Positions 52,260 to 59,959 of a stretch of 64,000 bases of DNA are shown here, piece by piece. This DNA is from an uncultured Ruminococcus sp. (GTDB taxonomy: Bacteria; Bacillota; Clostridia; Oscillospirales; Ruminococcaceae): assembly GCA_900543145.1 (NCBI GenBank), contig UQPZ01000001.1, positions 310,001 through 374,000 of the forward strand, in the 5' to 3' direction. Position numbers and translations under genes: made by a program. The number at the start of each line of letters is the position of its first letter. The first letter of the stretch is position 1. Below the pieces are notes generated by a model. It was not told the origin of the DNA and ran no database searches. It was given only the letters and a program-made list of their open reading frames with translations.

Positions 52260-53171
52260 TCAATCAATATATACGGATTCAAGCGGCTTTCCTGCCGAAT
52301 TGAGGAAAACATCGTCCATACTGCCGTTCACTACCTCAAAACCGCTGATCCTGTTTTTGACCTTTTCTATAAATGGCAGCGCTTCAAGCGTTCCTTCCGT
52401 ATAAACCGCAAATCCGTAATCGGTTTTAATAAATTCCGATCCGATCAGCATATCGGATAGATCCTCTCCGGTATACAGTCTGAGCGTATCCTTCGCATAT
52501 TTTTCTTTAAGCTCGAATGGCGTTCCCTCCGCACATATTTTTCCGCTGTCAATAATAACGATCCTGTTAGCGGAAGCAGCTTCCTCCATATAATGAGTAG
52601 TCAGGAAGACAGTCATTCCCGTTTTTCTTCTAAGCTCTTCAACTGTTTTCCATACGCTTTTTCTTGCAGCCGGATCAAGACCTGTAGTAGGCTCATCGAG
52701 GAAAAGTATCTCAGGAGTATGCATAAGTGCGGCGGCAATTTCACAGCGCCTTTTCTGCCCTCCGGAAAGCGTGGAGTATCTTTTTTCCCTGATATCCGCT
52801 AATTCAAGAATACTGCATACTTTATCCAGCTGTTTTTTTACGCCGCTTCTGTTCATACCATAAAGCAAGCCTTTGAAAATCAAGTTTTCTTCAGCTGTAA
52901 GAATACCGTCAAGGCAGTTATGCTGATAAACGATGCCTATTCTGCTCCTTATCTCGTTATCATTCCTTCCGAGCCTGTATCCGCATATTTCCGCTTTACC
53001 TGACGAAGGCTTCATAAGAGTCGAAAGCATATTTATAACAGTAGACTTTCCTGCTCCGTTTACACCAAGGAATCCGAACAGCTCGCCTTTTTCAACCGAA
53101 AAGCTTAAAGAATCAACTGCCTTGATTTTTCCATAGCTTTTGCTTAGATCTTCAGCTGTGATTATCTTCAT
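52260..53171 (-). CDS. ABC transporter ATP-binding protein (drug/lantibiotic-export type)
   Basis: A 303-aa ATPase subunit. Walker A GVNGAGKST lies at about residues 36-44, the signature LSGGQKRR at about 138-145, Walker B ILFLDEPTTGLD at about 157-168, and the switch His in TTHYMEEA. The C-terminal DrrA-like extension follows. ATG 53171 has AAAGGG 9 nt upstream; GTG 53180 falls inside that site. First gene of the ABC-LytTR-DUF3021 operon, which suggests export of a small peptide or drug. The substrate is unknown. Confidence 0.94.
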   Translation of the reverse strand: MKIITAEDLSKSYGKIKAVDSLSFSVEKGELFGFLGVNGAGKSTVINMLSTLMKPSSGKAEICGYRLGRNDNEIRSRIGIVYQHNCLDGILTAEENLIFKGLLYGMNRSGVKKQLDKVCSILELADIREKRYSTLSGGQKRRCEIAAALMHTPEILFLDEPTTGLDPAARKSVWKTVEELRRKTGMTVFLTTHYMEEAASANRIVIIDSGKICAEGTPFELKEKYAKDTLRLYTGEDLSDMLIGSEFIKTDYGFAVYTEGTLEALPFIEKVKNRISGFEVVNGSMDDVFLNSAGKPLESVYID

Positions 53172-53201
53172 ATCCGTCACCCTTTCTCAAACTATAATTA
53201 C

Positions 53202-53231
53202 AGTATATCAGTAAATTGCACTGGCTTTCAA
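53202..53231 (-). promoter_or_regulatory. Promoter of the ABC-LytTR operon with overlapping palindrome
   Basis: Minus strand TTGAAA (53226-53231) and TATACT (53202-53207), 18-nt spacer. ACTGTAATTATAGT, an imperfect palindrome at 53191-53204, overlaps the -10 and the start region. It could be an operator, possibly for the LytTR protein of this operon. Confidence 0.6.
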
Positions 53232-53302
53232 GGACTTTAAGATAAGCTGCGGATAATAAAAAGTAAAATACATAACTAGATAGGCTGAGCTGCAACTTGA
53301 AA

Positions 53303-53329
53303 TAAAAAAGGACGGTCTTCACCGCCCTG
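53303..53329 (-). terminator. Terminator of the 53360-54169 gene
   Basis: Minus-strand stem GGGCGGT, loop GAAG, ACCGTCC, then TTTTTT. Confidence 0.85.
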
Positions 53330-53359
53330 AAATTATATTAAATTAAATCTGCAATATAT

Positions 53360-54169
53360 TTAAGCCGTCTTATAATTTGATGAATCCTCTTGCTGAATAA
53401 CAGAATCGCCATTTGATTTTGTTCCAGTACTGCTGTTCAAAAGTATTTCATCTAGCAATTCCCATTTTTCTTCGTCCTCCAGCGCTTTGCCGGAAACAGT
53501 AACTGAATCCGTCCTAAAACTTTTAAACGCATAACCGTCATAATCAATAACAAAAACTATTTCCAGTGCAGCATTTTCTTCACCGTTGTAATCACAGCTT
53601 CCGGAAACCGTAATATATCTCAGATCTCCCTCGGCAGATACCTTATACTCGGCTTCCTCTTCGTTTATAAAAGCGTTGATCTGCTCTCCTACTATATTGT
53701 AGCTCACGTCTCCGCTTATATCTGAATAACCTTCAAGATTTATTACATAGCTATACTTTACCTGATCTGTAAAGGTCTGATCGTCAATCTGAAGGGAAAG
53801 GGTAAAACCATTGTCTATTACGGCGTATACTGTGAATATCGTAAAGAACACCGCAATAATATTGCTCTGCTTCAGCAGGCGGCATCTTTTATACATATAT
53901 ATCAAAGGAAAAACAGCGGACAAGGTTTTAATACCTTCTACAGGATAGCCTAATTTCTCAAGCCTCTTCATATCCCTGAAACAGATTATACGACCGACTA
54001 TAAGTACAAAAGCCCAAATTAAAATGCCCAGCCATTTATTCAGCGCATAATTTTCTAAATAAAGACCGAGAGCCGGAAGGATTGCAACATACCACATTGC
54101 TCCGTTCCTAAGCCTTGGCAGCTCGTTTAAATTTATTGTATTATTCTGCTCATACGACTGATTTTCCAT
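53360..54169 (-). CDS. Hypothetical membrane protein
   Basis: A 269-aa protein I do not recognise. The start is polar (MENQSYEQNNTINLNELP). Three or four hydrophobic segments lie at about residues 25-42, 46-62, 83-95 and 102-120. A soluble extracytoplasmic domain (about 122-245) is rich in beta-prone, acidic sequence (DISGDVSYNIVGEQINAFI). The C-terminus is Ser/Asn/Gln-rich. GGAG lies before ATG 54169, and a terminator lies downstream, so it is a monocistronic gene. It is not an obvious part of the ABC-LytTR system next to it. Confidence 0.8.
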   Translation of the reverse strand: MENQSYEQNNTINLNELPRLRNGAMWYVAILPALGLYLENYALNKWLGILIWAFVLIVGRIICFRDMKRLEKLGYPVEGIKTLSAVFPLIYMYKRCRLLKQSNIIAVFFTIFTVYAVIDNGFTLSLQIDDQTFTDQVKYSYVINLEGYSDISGDVSYNIVGEQINAFINEEEAEYKVSAEGDLRYITVSGSCDYNGEENAALEIVFVIDYDGYAFKSFRTDSVTVSGKALEDEEKWELLDEILLNSSTGTKSNGDSVIQQEDSSNYKTA

Positions 54170-54539
54170 TTTTATACTCCTTTAGCTTAGTTATTTTTTA
54201 TTATATATCATTTTACAGTAATAATCAAGAGTATTTTTATATAGAAGCAATTATGCTTTTAATTAATACTAAAATTGTATATTAATGTATTTATGCTTTG
54301 TTTATAACGTACACTAAATCAGTTTATATTATAAATATCTGGAATCTAAAAAAACAAATCGCAAAACTGCACAGAACGTTTATTTCTTTCAACCTTTTTC
54401 GACCGTTTAAACAAATAAAATAGGTTATTTTCATCTTATTTTATTAAATAATGTTACAAATTATATGCGTTTTTGACAAAAAATCTGAAAATCCAAACGA
54501 AAACCCCAGCATTTAGTTTTGAACCTTAAACAATTATTT

Positions 54540-54546
54540 TTCGACA
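54540..54546 (+). promoter_or_regulatory. 0A-box-like heptamer upstream of Spo0A-like copy 2
   Basis: TTCGACA reads in the direction of the gene and is an exact match to the core Spo0A box on the other strand. It lies about 117 bp upstream of the predicted transcription start. Copy 1 has the same heptamer at nearly the same place. Confidence 0.45.
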
Positions 54547-54624
54547 TTTATTAATCTCCGATAAATTTCAGATTAATACAATAGCAACTTAATATGCGAA
54601 AACAATTAAATACCGAAGAATTCA

Positions 54625-54653
54625 TTGAAAAGCTCATATAAACACGGTATAAT
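54625..54653 (+). promoter_or_regulatory. Sigma-A promoter of Spo0A-like copy 2
   Basis: TTGAAA (54625-54630) and TATAAT (54648-54653), 17-nt spacer, about 35 nt before the start codon. Confidence 0.8.
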
Positions 54654-54688
54654 CTGAATTGTTAATTTTTAATCTTTTAGGAGGATAT

Positions 54689-55453
54689 ATGGAAGTTAAT
54701 CAAAAAATAATAATCGGAGGAACAGAAAGTAATTCTGTTAAGAAACTTTCACAGATGTTGACCGATGAAGGAATGCAGATCATCAAAACAAGCAGCAACT
54801 CACTGGAGATTTTATTTGAAGTAATGGAGAATAAACCGGCGGCGGTACTTCTTACATCTGAAACCAGTCAGCCTGAAAAGCTGATTGAGGAGATACTTAA
54901 GATCAGTCCAAAGCCGATCATAAACTTCATTATTTTGAAGGACAGCCTTTTCCAGAGTGCAGTAAAACCGGATAAAAATATTACGGTACTGAAAGAACCT
55001 CTGAATGCAGAAAATGTTGCCTGTTCCCTGGTAGGTCAGCTTGGCAGAAGCGGAACAAATATAAAAAATGCAGTGGAATACCTAAGCCGTCTGCACAACT
55101 ATGTATCCGATATTCTGTCACGTTTATGTATAACACCTAATTACAATGGTTTTATATATTTACGCGAAGCGATAAAAATGGCTGTAATAGAGCCGGTCAA
55201 TACCAGAAGCTTTTCAAAATGTGTTTATCCGCGTATTTCACAGGAATTTCATTCAAGTACTGCAAGTATTGAAAGAAATATCAGAACGGTTATCCAAAAA
55301 GGCTGGCAGAGAGCATCGCTGTCCGATAAAGCTGACATCTTCGGAACAAGCGCTGCGCGCTCCGACTGGCATCCTACAAACGGAGAATTTATTCTCATTA
55401 TAGCTGATAAGGTCAACCGTGAACTGGACAGTCTTATTAAAGTTGCAAATTAA
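54689..55453 (+). CDS. Spo0A-like response regulator with degenerate receiver (copy 2)
   Basis: A 254-aa Spo0A paralogue. The C-terminal Spo0A domain (about 125-245) has GFIYLREAIKMAV, SKCVYPRISQEF, SSTASIERNIRTVIQKGW and HPTNGEFILIIADKV. In the receiver-like half the phosphorylation Asp is Thr56 (AVLLTS), and the acidic pair is Gly-Gly (IIIGGTE); the conserved Lys seems kept (VLKEPLN). It therefore probably cannot be phosphorylated in the usual way. ATG 54689 has GGAGG 6 nt upstream; the frame is open from 54659. It stands alone, flanked by a long AT-rich gap and a structured GC-rich gap. Confidence 0.88.
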   Translation: MEVNQKIIIGGTESNSVKKLSQMLTDEGMQIIKTSSNSLEILFEVMENKPAAVLLTSETSQPEKLIEEILKISPKPIINFIILKDSLFQSAVKPDKNITVLKEPLNAENVACSLVGQLGRSGTNIKNAVEYLSRLHNYVSDILSRLCITPNYNGFIYLREAIKMAVIEPVNTRSFSKCVYPRISQEFHSSTASIERNIRTVIQKGWQRASLSDKADIFGTSAARSDWHPTNGEFILIIADKVNRELDSLIKVAN

Positions 55454-55805
55454 ATATAATAAAACGGCGGGAGCGAAACCGGAGCTCCGCTCCCGGCATC
55501 CTATCTATTTTAACAGCGTAAGGCAGGCAGGCAGTCAAAGCTCCCCTGTGGGCGCAAAAGCGTTTCGTAATCTCTTTTGCGCCACTCTGACCGCACACTT
55601 CCGCTTTCCTATCCGCCGTTAATTACATTTTATGCGGCAATCTGTTTTATGCTACTTTAGCGACGAACCGCTTGCCGCGGCAATTTTCCAAACCAGCTTG
55701 ATAATTTTTATTTTATTTTCCTTATGCAAAACTTTTGATTAAAAACATTAATATTTATTTTATTTTTAGACAGCGGTTTGGGCAGCTGTCTTTTTTCTTG
55801 CCTGA
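55454..55805. other. Structured GC-rich intergenic region
   Basis: About 350 nt, GC-richer than its flanks. It holds three hairpins: CGGGAGCG/CGCTCCCG (55468-55495), a perfect 10-bp stem GGCGCAAAAG/CTTTTGCGCC (55551-55583), and GCGGCAA/TTGCCGC (55634-55678). GGCA is also repeated in tandem near 55522-55535. The first hairpin may end the spo0A-like transcript, but no T run follows it. The rest could be an unrecognised small RNA or a dispersed repeat. No ORF here has a ribosome binding site. Confidence 0.6.
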
Positions 55806-57395
55806 CTAATCCGGAGGTGCCTGTCTCTTCATAATTTCCAACGCGACCTTTATCCCGTCGACTGCGGCAGACATGATTCCTCCCGCGTATCCGGCTCCCT
55901 CGCCGCAGGGGAATAGATTCTCTGCTGAAAGTGAATTGAGATTTTCGGTTCTGGTTATACGAACAGGAGAACTTGTTCTGGTTTCAGGCGCTGTAAGAAC
56001 TGCATTTTCATCTCCGAAGCATCTCATCTTTCCTGAAAAGGCTCTCAGCCCCTCCGTCATAGTTTCTGTTATGAATTCGGGGAATATCCTGCGTAATTCA
56101 CAAGGAACCGTACCTCTTGCATAGCTTGGCGCAACCTTTGTATTCAAATCAGGCTTACTATTTAAAAATCCCCTTACTGTAGTAGCTGGAGCGCATATAC
56201 CCCCGCTTGCTTTAAAGGCGTTTTGTTCAATTTTCCTGGCAAAATACATTCCGTCAAGCGGAGAATATCCGTAATCCGCAGGAGTTACTGAAACCGCAAG
56301 AGCTGCATTGGCGTTTTTTCCGTTTCTTGCAAATTCGCTCATTCCATTAGTTACGATAGTTTCTTCCTCAGACGCCGCCGGAACTACTACACCTCCCGGA
56401 CACATACAGAAGGTATATGCCGCCCTGCCGTCCCTGCGCCTGTATGAAAGCTGGTACTCACCCTTTGGCAGAAGCGGATTTCCTGCATTATTTCCGTATA
56501 AACTCTCTTCAACGTCTGTCTGCAAATGCTCGATCCTGGCTCCTACCGAAAACGGCTTCGGCTCCATAAATATCTGTTTTGCCGCAAGCATTTCAAAGGT
56601 ATCTCTTGCCGAATGGCCTGTTGCAAGAACAAGAGCCGAACACTCTGCGCTTTCACTGCCGAAGCCTACTGATGAGACACTGCTGCCTATAACGGTAAAA
56701 TCCTTTACCTCACTCGAAAACCTTATCTCCCCGCCCATTGAAATTATCCGTGCACGCATCTTTTTGATAATATCTCTCAGATTATCCGTACCTATATGCG
56801 GCTTTGCCTTTGAAAGTATTTCCTCCGGCGCTCCGAATCTGACAAACTGCTCCAGAACATATCTGCAAAGAGGATCTTTTATTCTGGTAGTAAGCTTGCC
56901 GTCCGAAAATGTTCCTGCTCCTCCCTCCCCGAATTGTACATTTGAACAGGTATTCAAAGCTCCGCCTTTCCAATAGTTATTGACGCTTTCTGTCCTGCGG
57001 TCAATGTCCTCTCCCTTTTCAAGTATCAACGGCCTGTACCCGTATTCAGCAAGCACCATACCGCAGAATATTCCAGCCGGCCCGAACCCTGCAATACAAA
57101 CACGACCGTTTTTCTTTTTATCTGAGATCTCCGGCTCTATCCCGCTTGGTGAAACATAGGAAAAGCATCCGCCCTTTTCGCACAGCTCCCTTTCCCTGCT
57201 GCTGTCAGCAAGACTGATAAATACTGAATGAACAAAGCAAATATCACTTTGCTTTCTCGCATCAAGTGAAGTTTTATGGATCTGCACAGATCTGACTGCG
57301 CTTTTTTTCAGACCTGCAAGTTTCAGCGCTTTTTCGATAACCTCCGGCTCAGAAGCCTCCAGCGGACACTTAATCTGATTTACAATAATCGGCAT
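55806..57395 (-). CDS. FAD-dependent protein of the COG2509 family
   Basis: A 529-aa flavoprotein. A small N-terminal domain (about 1-85) with KSAVRSVQIHKTSLDARK (position about 30-47) precedes the Rossmann motif GFGPAGIFCGMVLAEYGY (about 100-117) with LEKGEDIDRR. GGAGTFSDGKLTTRI (about 155) and the C-terminal FPCGEGAGYAGGIMSAAVDGI (about 500) complete the FAD site. The family is widespread in Clostridia and its reaction is not established. ATG 57395 has AAGGAG upstream. Confidence 0.9.
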   Translation of the reverse strand: MPIIVNQIKCPLEASEPEVIEKALKLAGLKKSAVRSVQIHKTSLDARKQSDICFVHSVFISLADSSRERELCEKGGCFSYVSPSGIEPEISDKKKNGRVCIAGFGPAGIFCGMVLAEYGYRPLILEKGEDIDRRTESVNNYWKGGALNTCSNVQFGEGGAGTFSDGKLTTRIKDPLCRYVLEQFVRFGAPEEILSKAKPHIGTDNLRDIIKKMRARIISMGGEIRFSSEVKDFTVIGSSVSSVGFGSESAECSALVLATGHSARDTFEMLAAKQIFMEPKPFSVGARIEHLQTDVEESLYGNNAGNPLLPKGEYQLSYRRRDGRAAYTFCMCPGGVVVPAASEEETIVTNGMSEFARNGKNANAALAVSVTPADYGYSPLDGMYFARKIEQNAFKASGGICAPATTVRGFLNSKPDLNTKVAPSYARGTVPCELRRIFPEFITETMTEGLRAFSGKMRCFGDENAVLTAPETRTSSPVRITRTENLNSLSAENLFPCGEGAGYAGGIMSAAVDGIKVALEIMKRQAPPD

Positions 57396-57418
57396 ATAAA
57401 TCTCCTTATATTTAAGCC

Positions 57419-57450
57419 GAAAGCGGTCTGTTTTAACGCAGACCGCTTTC
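57419..57450 (-). other. Hairpin between cdaR and the FAD protein gene
   Basis: A perfect 12-bp stem GAAAGCGGTCTG/CAGACCGCTTTC around 8 nt, 18 nt after the cdaR stop. There is no clear T run on the minus strand, so it may be a weak terminator or a stabiliser. Confidence 0.55.
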
Positions 57451-57467
57451 AAATCCTGTACAATTGA

Positions 57468-58766
57468 TTACGGACCTGACTTTGAAGCCTTGTCCTCTAC
57501 CTCGATCTGAACCTCATTGGTTCCGTAGCACCATACCTTATTATATTTAGGAGAATAAATAGTAACGGAATGATTAGCTGAACCCGAGTTAACAACATCC
57601 GAAAGATTCAGTATTACTGTAAAATCATCAGAGGATATATTATTTATAATTTCCTGCGGGCCGTAAACTGTAACATCAGGTATCTGCTTTGTTTCAACGG
57701 TTACGCTTTTGCCTGACGGAATATTCCGGATACTTATCCTGTCCTTTGGGATCGTAAGCTTTCTTGAGGAATAGCCTTCCGGATCAAAAGTTACCTCGAT
57801 CGTTCCTATACCTGTCTGATTTATTTCTCCAGAGCTGAGTGCGCTGTCAACCTCAAAGGAAAATTTCTTTGACAGATCAACGCTGCTAAGAGGTATAGTT
57901 CCCAGCTTTACATTCTCCGTATCAGCATCGTCAAGCTTCGGCGATATTACCTGGATACTTTCCTCCGAAAGCGTATACGGCAGCGACGATACGTCAAATC
58001 CCGGAGGACACTCTGTAAACTCCACATTGAAAACAGCTGTTTTCTTCTTATAAATAACAAAGTTTACATCAAATGATTTTACATCTTTAATCGTATATTT
58101 TGAAGCGTCAAGAACGTTGTCATCAGCGTCATAGAAAATTATGTCATTGGTAGGAATAGTGGTATCCTCTGAAACCGTTACAGATTTTGATACGTTAGCA
58201 ACAACTCTTTCTATTTTCTTCAGCTCGTTTTCCGCTCCCTCTATTTCAACCTCCGAAGGCGAAACGGCAGTTTCCTTTAAAGTAAGTCCCTCAGCTGCAT
58301 TGACAAGCGGCGCTTCAGTTCCTACTTCAAACTTCGCTGAGCTTATTCTGTCAAAGGTTACCTCTACAGTTTCAGGATAAACTGATACGATCGTTACCTT
58401 ATCGGAAGAATGAGCTGATTTTACATCAATATCAAGATGATATGTGCCTTCCTTTGTAACCTGATCCAGATTGACAGTCGCAACAAGATCGTTGGCGGAA
58501 TAATTTCCGATCTCGTAATTCATTCCCTTTATTTCAACGTCTACAGTTATATCCTTATAATTTAAAACCGAAAGTCCCTTTTCGTCAGCTTTCGTTCCAT
58601 CCATAGAAAAATCAACCGGGACATTGGTAATAGTCTTATTTCTTGTAGGATATTGGGTAATGGAAAGAATAAACCATATAATTACCGCAATAATTACGGC
58701 AAGAATACGCAGACCGAAGTCAGCTTCATGCTTTTTAGGCGTTTTCTCCGCCTTTATTTTTTCCAT
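57468..58766 (-). CDS. cdaR: CdaR-like YbbR-domain protein
   Basis: A 432-aa regulator of diadenylate cyclase. A basic N-terminus is followed by one membrane segment (about residues 19-38), then an extracytoplasmic part of YbbR repeats of about 80-90 residues (blocks with DVEIKGMNYEIGNYSANDL, VSPSEVEIEGAENELKKI, VTVYGPQEIINNI; parts shown). In other Firmicutes CdaR binds CdaA and modulates c-di-AMP output. The start overlaps the end of cdaA by 13 nt. Confidence 0.92.
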   Translation of the reverse strand: MEKIKAEKTPKKHEADFGLRILAVIIAVIIWFILSITQYPTRNKTITNVPVDFSMDGTKADEKGLSVLNYKDITVDVEIKGMNYEIGNYSANDLVATVNLDQVTKEGTYHLDIDVKSAHSSDKVTIVSVYPETVEVTFDRISSAKFEVGTEAPLVNAAEGLTLKETAVSPSEVEIEGAENELKKIERVVANVSKSVTVSEDTTIPTNDIIFYDADDNVLDASKYTIKDVKSFDVNFVIYKKKTAVFNVEFTECPPGFDVSSLPYTLSEESIQVISPKLDDADTENVKLGTIPLSSVDLSKKFSFEVDSALSSGEINQTGIGTIEVTFDPEGYSSRKLTIPKDRISIRNIPSGKSVTVETKQIPDVTVYGPQEIINNISSDDFTVILNLSDVVNSGSANHSVTIYSPKYNKVWCYGTNEVQIEVEDKASKSGP

Positions 58767-59635
58767 TTAGATATCACCCTTCCTGCAAATGAATTTTCCT
58801 TGCCCGAACTTTCCTCATTAACAGGCACGAGTCGGAGAGTAAGCAGCTTTTTTAAGCTTTCCTTTGTAAAACCTCTTGTTAGCTCGCCGTTCTCCGCAAC
58901 CGAAATAGTTCCGGTCTCCTCGGAAACAACTATAACGATAGCATCGGATATTTCGCTCATACCAATAGCAGCTCTATGTCTTGAACCAAGCTGCTTTGCG
59001 ATAAGCTCCTCCTTCTGAGGCTTTGGCAGAAAACAGCCGGCGGCTAATATCATACCGTCGCGTATAATTACTGCGCCGTCGTGAAGCGGTGTATTCGGAA
59101 AGAAAATATTCCCAAAAACCGCAGCCGACGGAGTACAGTTAAGAATAGTTCCCGTATCTATCTGTTCGCCGAGTCTTGTCTTGCGTTCGCATATAATAAG
59201 TGCTCCTGTACAAGTGGAGGACAGATTCTGAGCGGCTTCGCATACTGCGTCGATACACTGTTTCCAATGCTCAGTATAATCGTCGGCATCGCCGTTTGAA
59301 AAAAAGCTGAATTCCGTAAGCTTCGTCCGCCCTATTTTTTCGAGGATCCTTCTTAGCTCCGGCTGGAACACAATAACTATAGCCAGTATTCCCCATTGGA
59401 AGCAGGTCTTTAACAGAAACCTCATAGTCTGAAGGTTAAAGAATACGGCGAGAAGGTAAAAAACAATAAGTACAAGTATGCCCTTTACCAGCTGCTGCGC
59501 CCTTGTTTCCCTGATCAGCTTTATTCCGTGAAATATTAAATACGAAAGAATGGCTATATCTATAATATCGCTTATCTGAATAGATTTGAAAACGCTCCAT
59601 ATAGCCAGTATTCCGTCAGTAATTGCTGTTAGCAT
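58754..59635 (-). CDS. cdaA: Diadenylate cyclase CdaA
   Basis: A 293-aa membrane enzyme that makes c-di-AMP from two ATP. Three membrane segments lie at about residues 9-85, and the DAC domain has the catalytic DGAVIIRDG (about 187-195) and RHRAAIGMSE (about 219-228) motifs. AAAGGGTG precedes ATG 59635. It is followed by the overlapping cdaR; glmM, the usual third gene, is not here because a different gene follows. Confidence 0.96.
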   Translation of the reverse strand: MLTAITDGILAIWSVFKSIQISDIIDIAILSYLIFHGIKLIRETRAQQLVKGILVLIVFYLLAVFFNLQTMRFLLKTCFQWGILAIVIVFQPELRRILEKIGRTKLTEFSFFSNGDADDYTEHWKQCIDAVCEAAQNLSSTCTGALIICERKTRLGEQIDTGTILNCTPSAAVFGNIFFPNTPLHDGAVIIRDGMILAAGCFLPKPQKEELIAKQLGSRHRAAIGMSEISDAIVIVVSEETGTISVAENGELTRGFTKESLKKLLTLRLVPVNEESSGKENSFAGRVISKWKK

Positions 59636-59900
59636 ACGTCACACCCTTTACATATTCGCTGAGGTATTTAAATATTTCCGCAGCTCCTGTAGAAATATTT
59701 AACCGCCTCGGCTGTCTTTAACATAAATTATAGCCCTATAGGTATTTTGTGATTTCTGTAAATTTGCATAGCCGCAGGCCGCTGTAATATATTACAAATC
59801 AATTTCAAAACTGACATAACGGTTACATATATATTTATTTTACCATATAAAAATCAAAAGTACAATAGGTATTTTAAAAAAATTGCTTCATAACCGAATA
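59636..59900. other. cdaA leader and upstream gap
   Basis: A minus-strand TATAAT near 59732 could start cdaA, but its -35 is poor. The leader has a 10-bp inverted repeat TTAAATATTT/AAATATTTAA (59668-59677 and 59693-59702). There is no ORF. I see no known c-di-AMP riboswitch. Confidence 0.4.
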
Positions 59901-59936
59901 AAATTTCCGCAGACACTAAATAGCCTGCGGAAATTT
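59901..59936 (-). terminator. Terminator of the cysteine desulfurase operon
   Basis: Stem AAATTTCCGCAG/CTGCGGAAATTT around a 12-nt loop, 24 nt past the stop codon. A T-rich stretch follows on the minus strand. Confidence 0.75.
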
Positions 59937-59959
59937 ACAGATAGTATTCATTAATCGGC

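Larger units (their letters stand above)
54170..54688. other. AT-rich gap between the hypothetical gene and Spo0A-like copy 2
   Basis: About 520 nt of very AT-rich DNA without a credible ORF. It holds the promoter at 54625-54653 and two 0A-like sites: TTCGACA (54540-54546) and TTCGACC (around 54398-54404, six of seven bases). It also likely holds the promoter of the divergent hypothetical gene. The rest is unassigned. Confidence 0.6.

Noticed and set aside
55419..55622. A 67-codon plus-strand frame running from the end of Spo0A-like copy 2 into the gap
   Set aside because: The start overlaps the gene in another frame, there is no ribosome binding site, and the sequence reads through hairpin-forming DNA.
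56308..56976. A 222-codon plus-strand frame opposite the FAD-dependent protein
   Set aside because: A mirror of the coding frame. No ribosome binding site and no recognisable domain.
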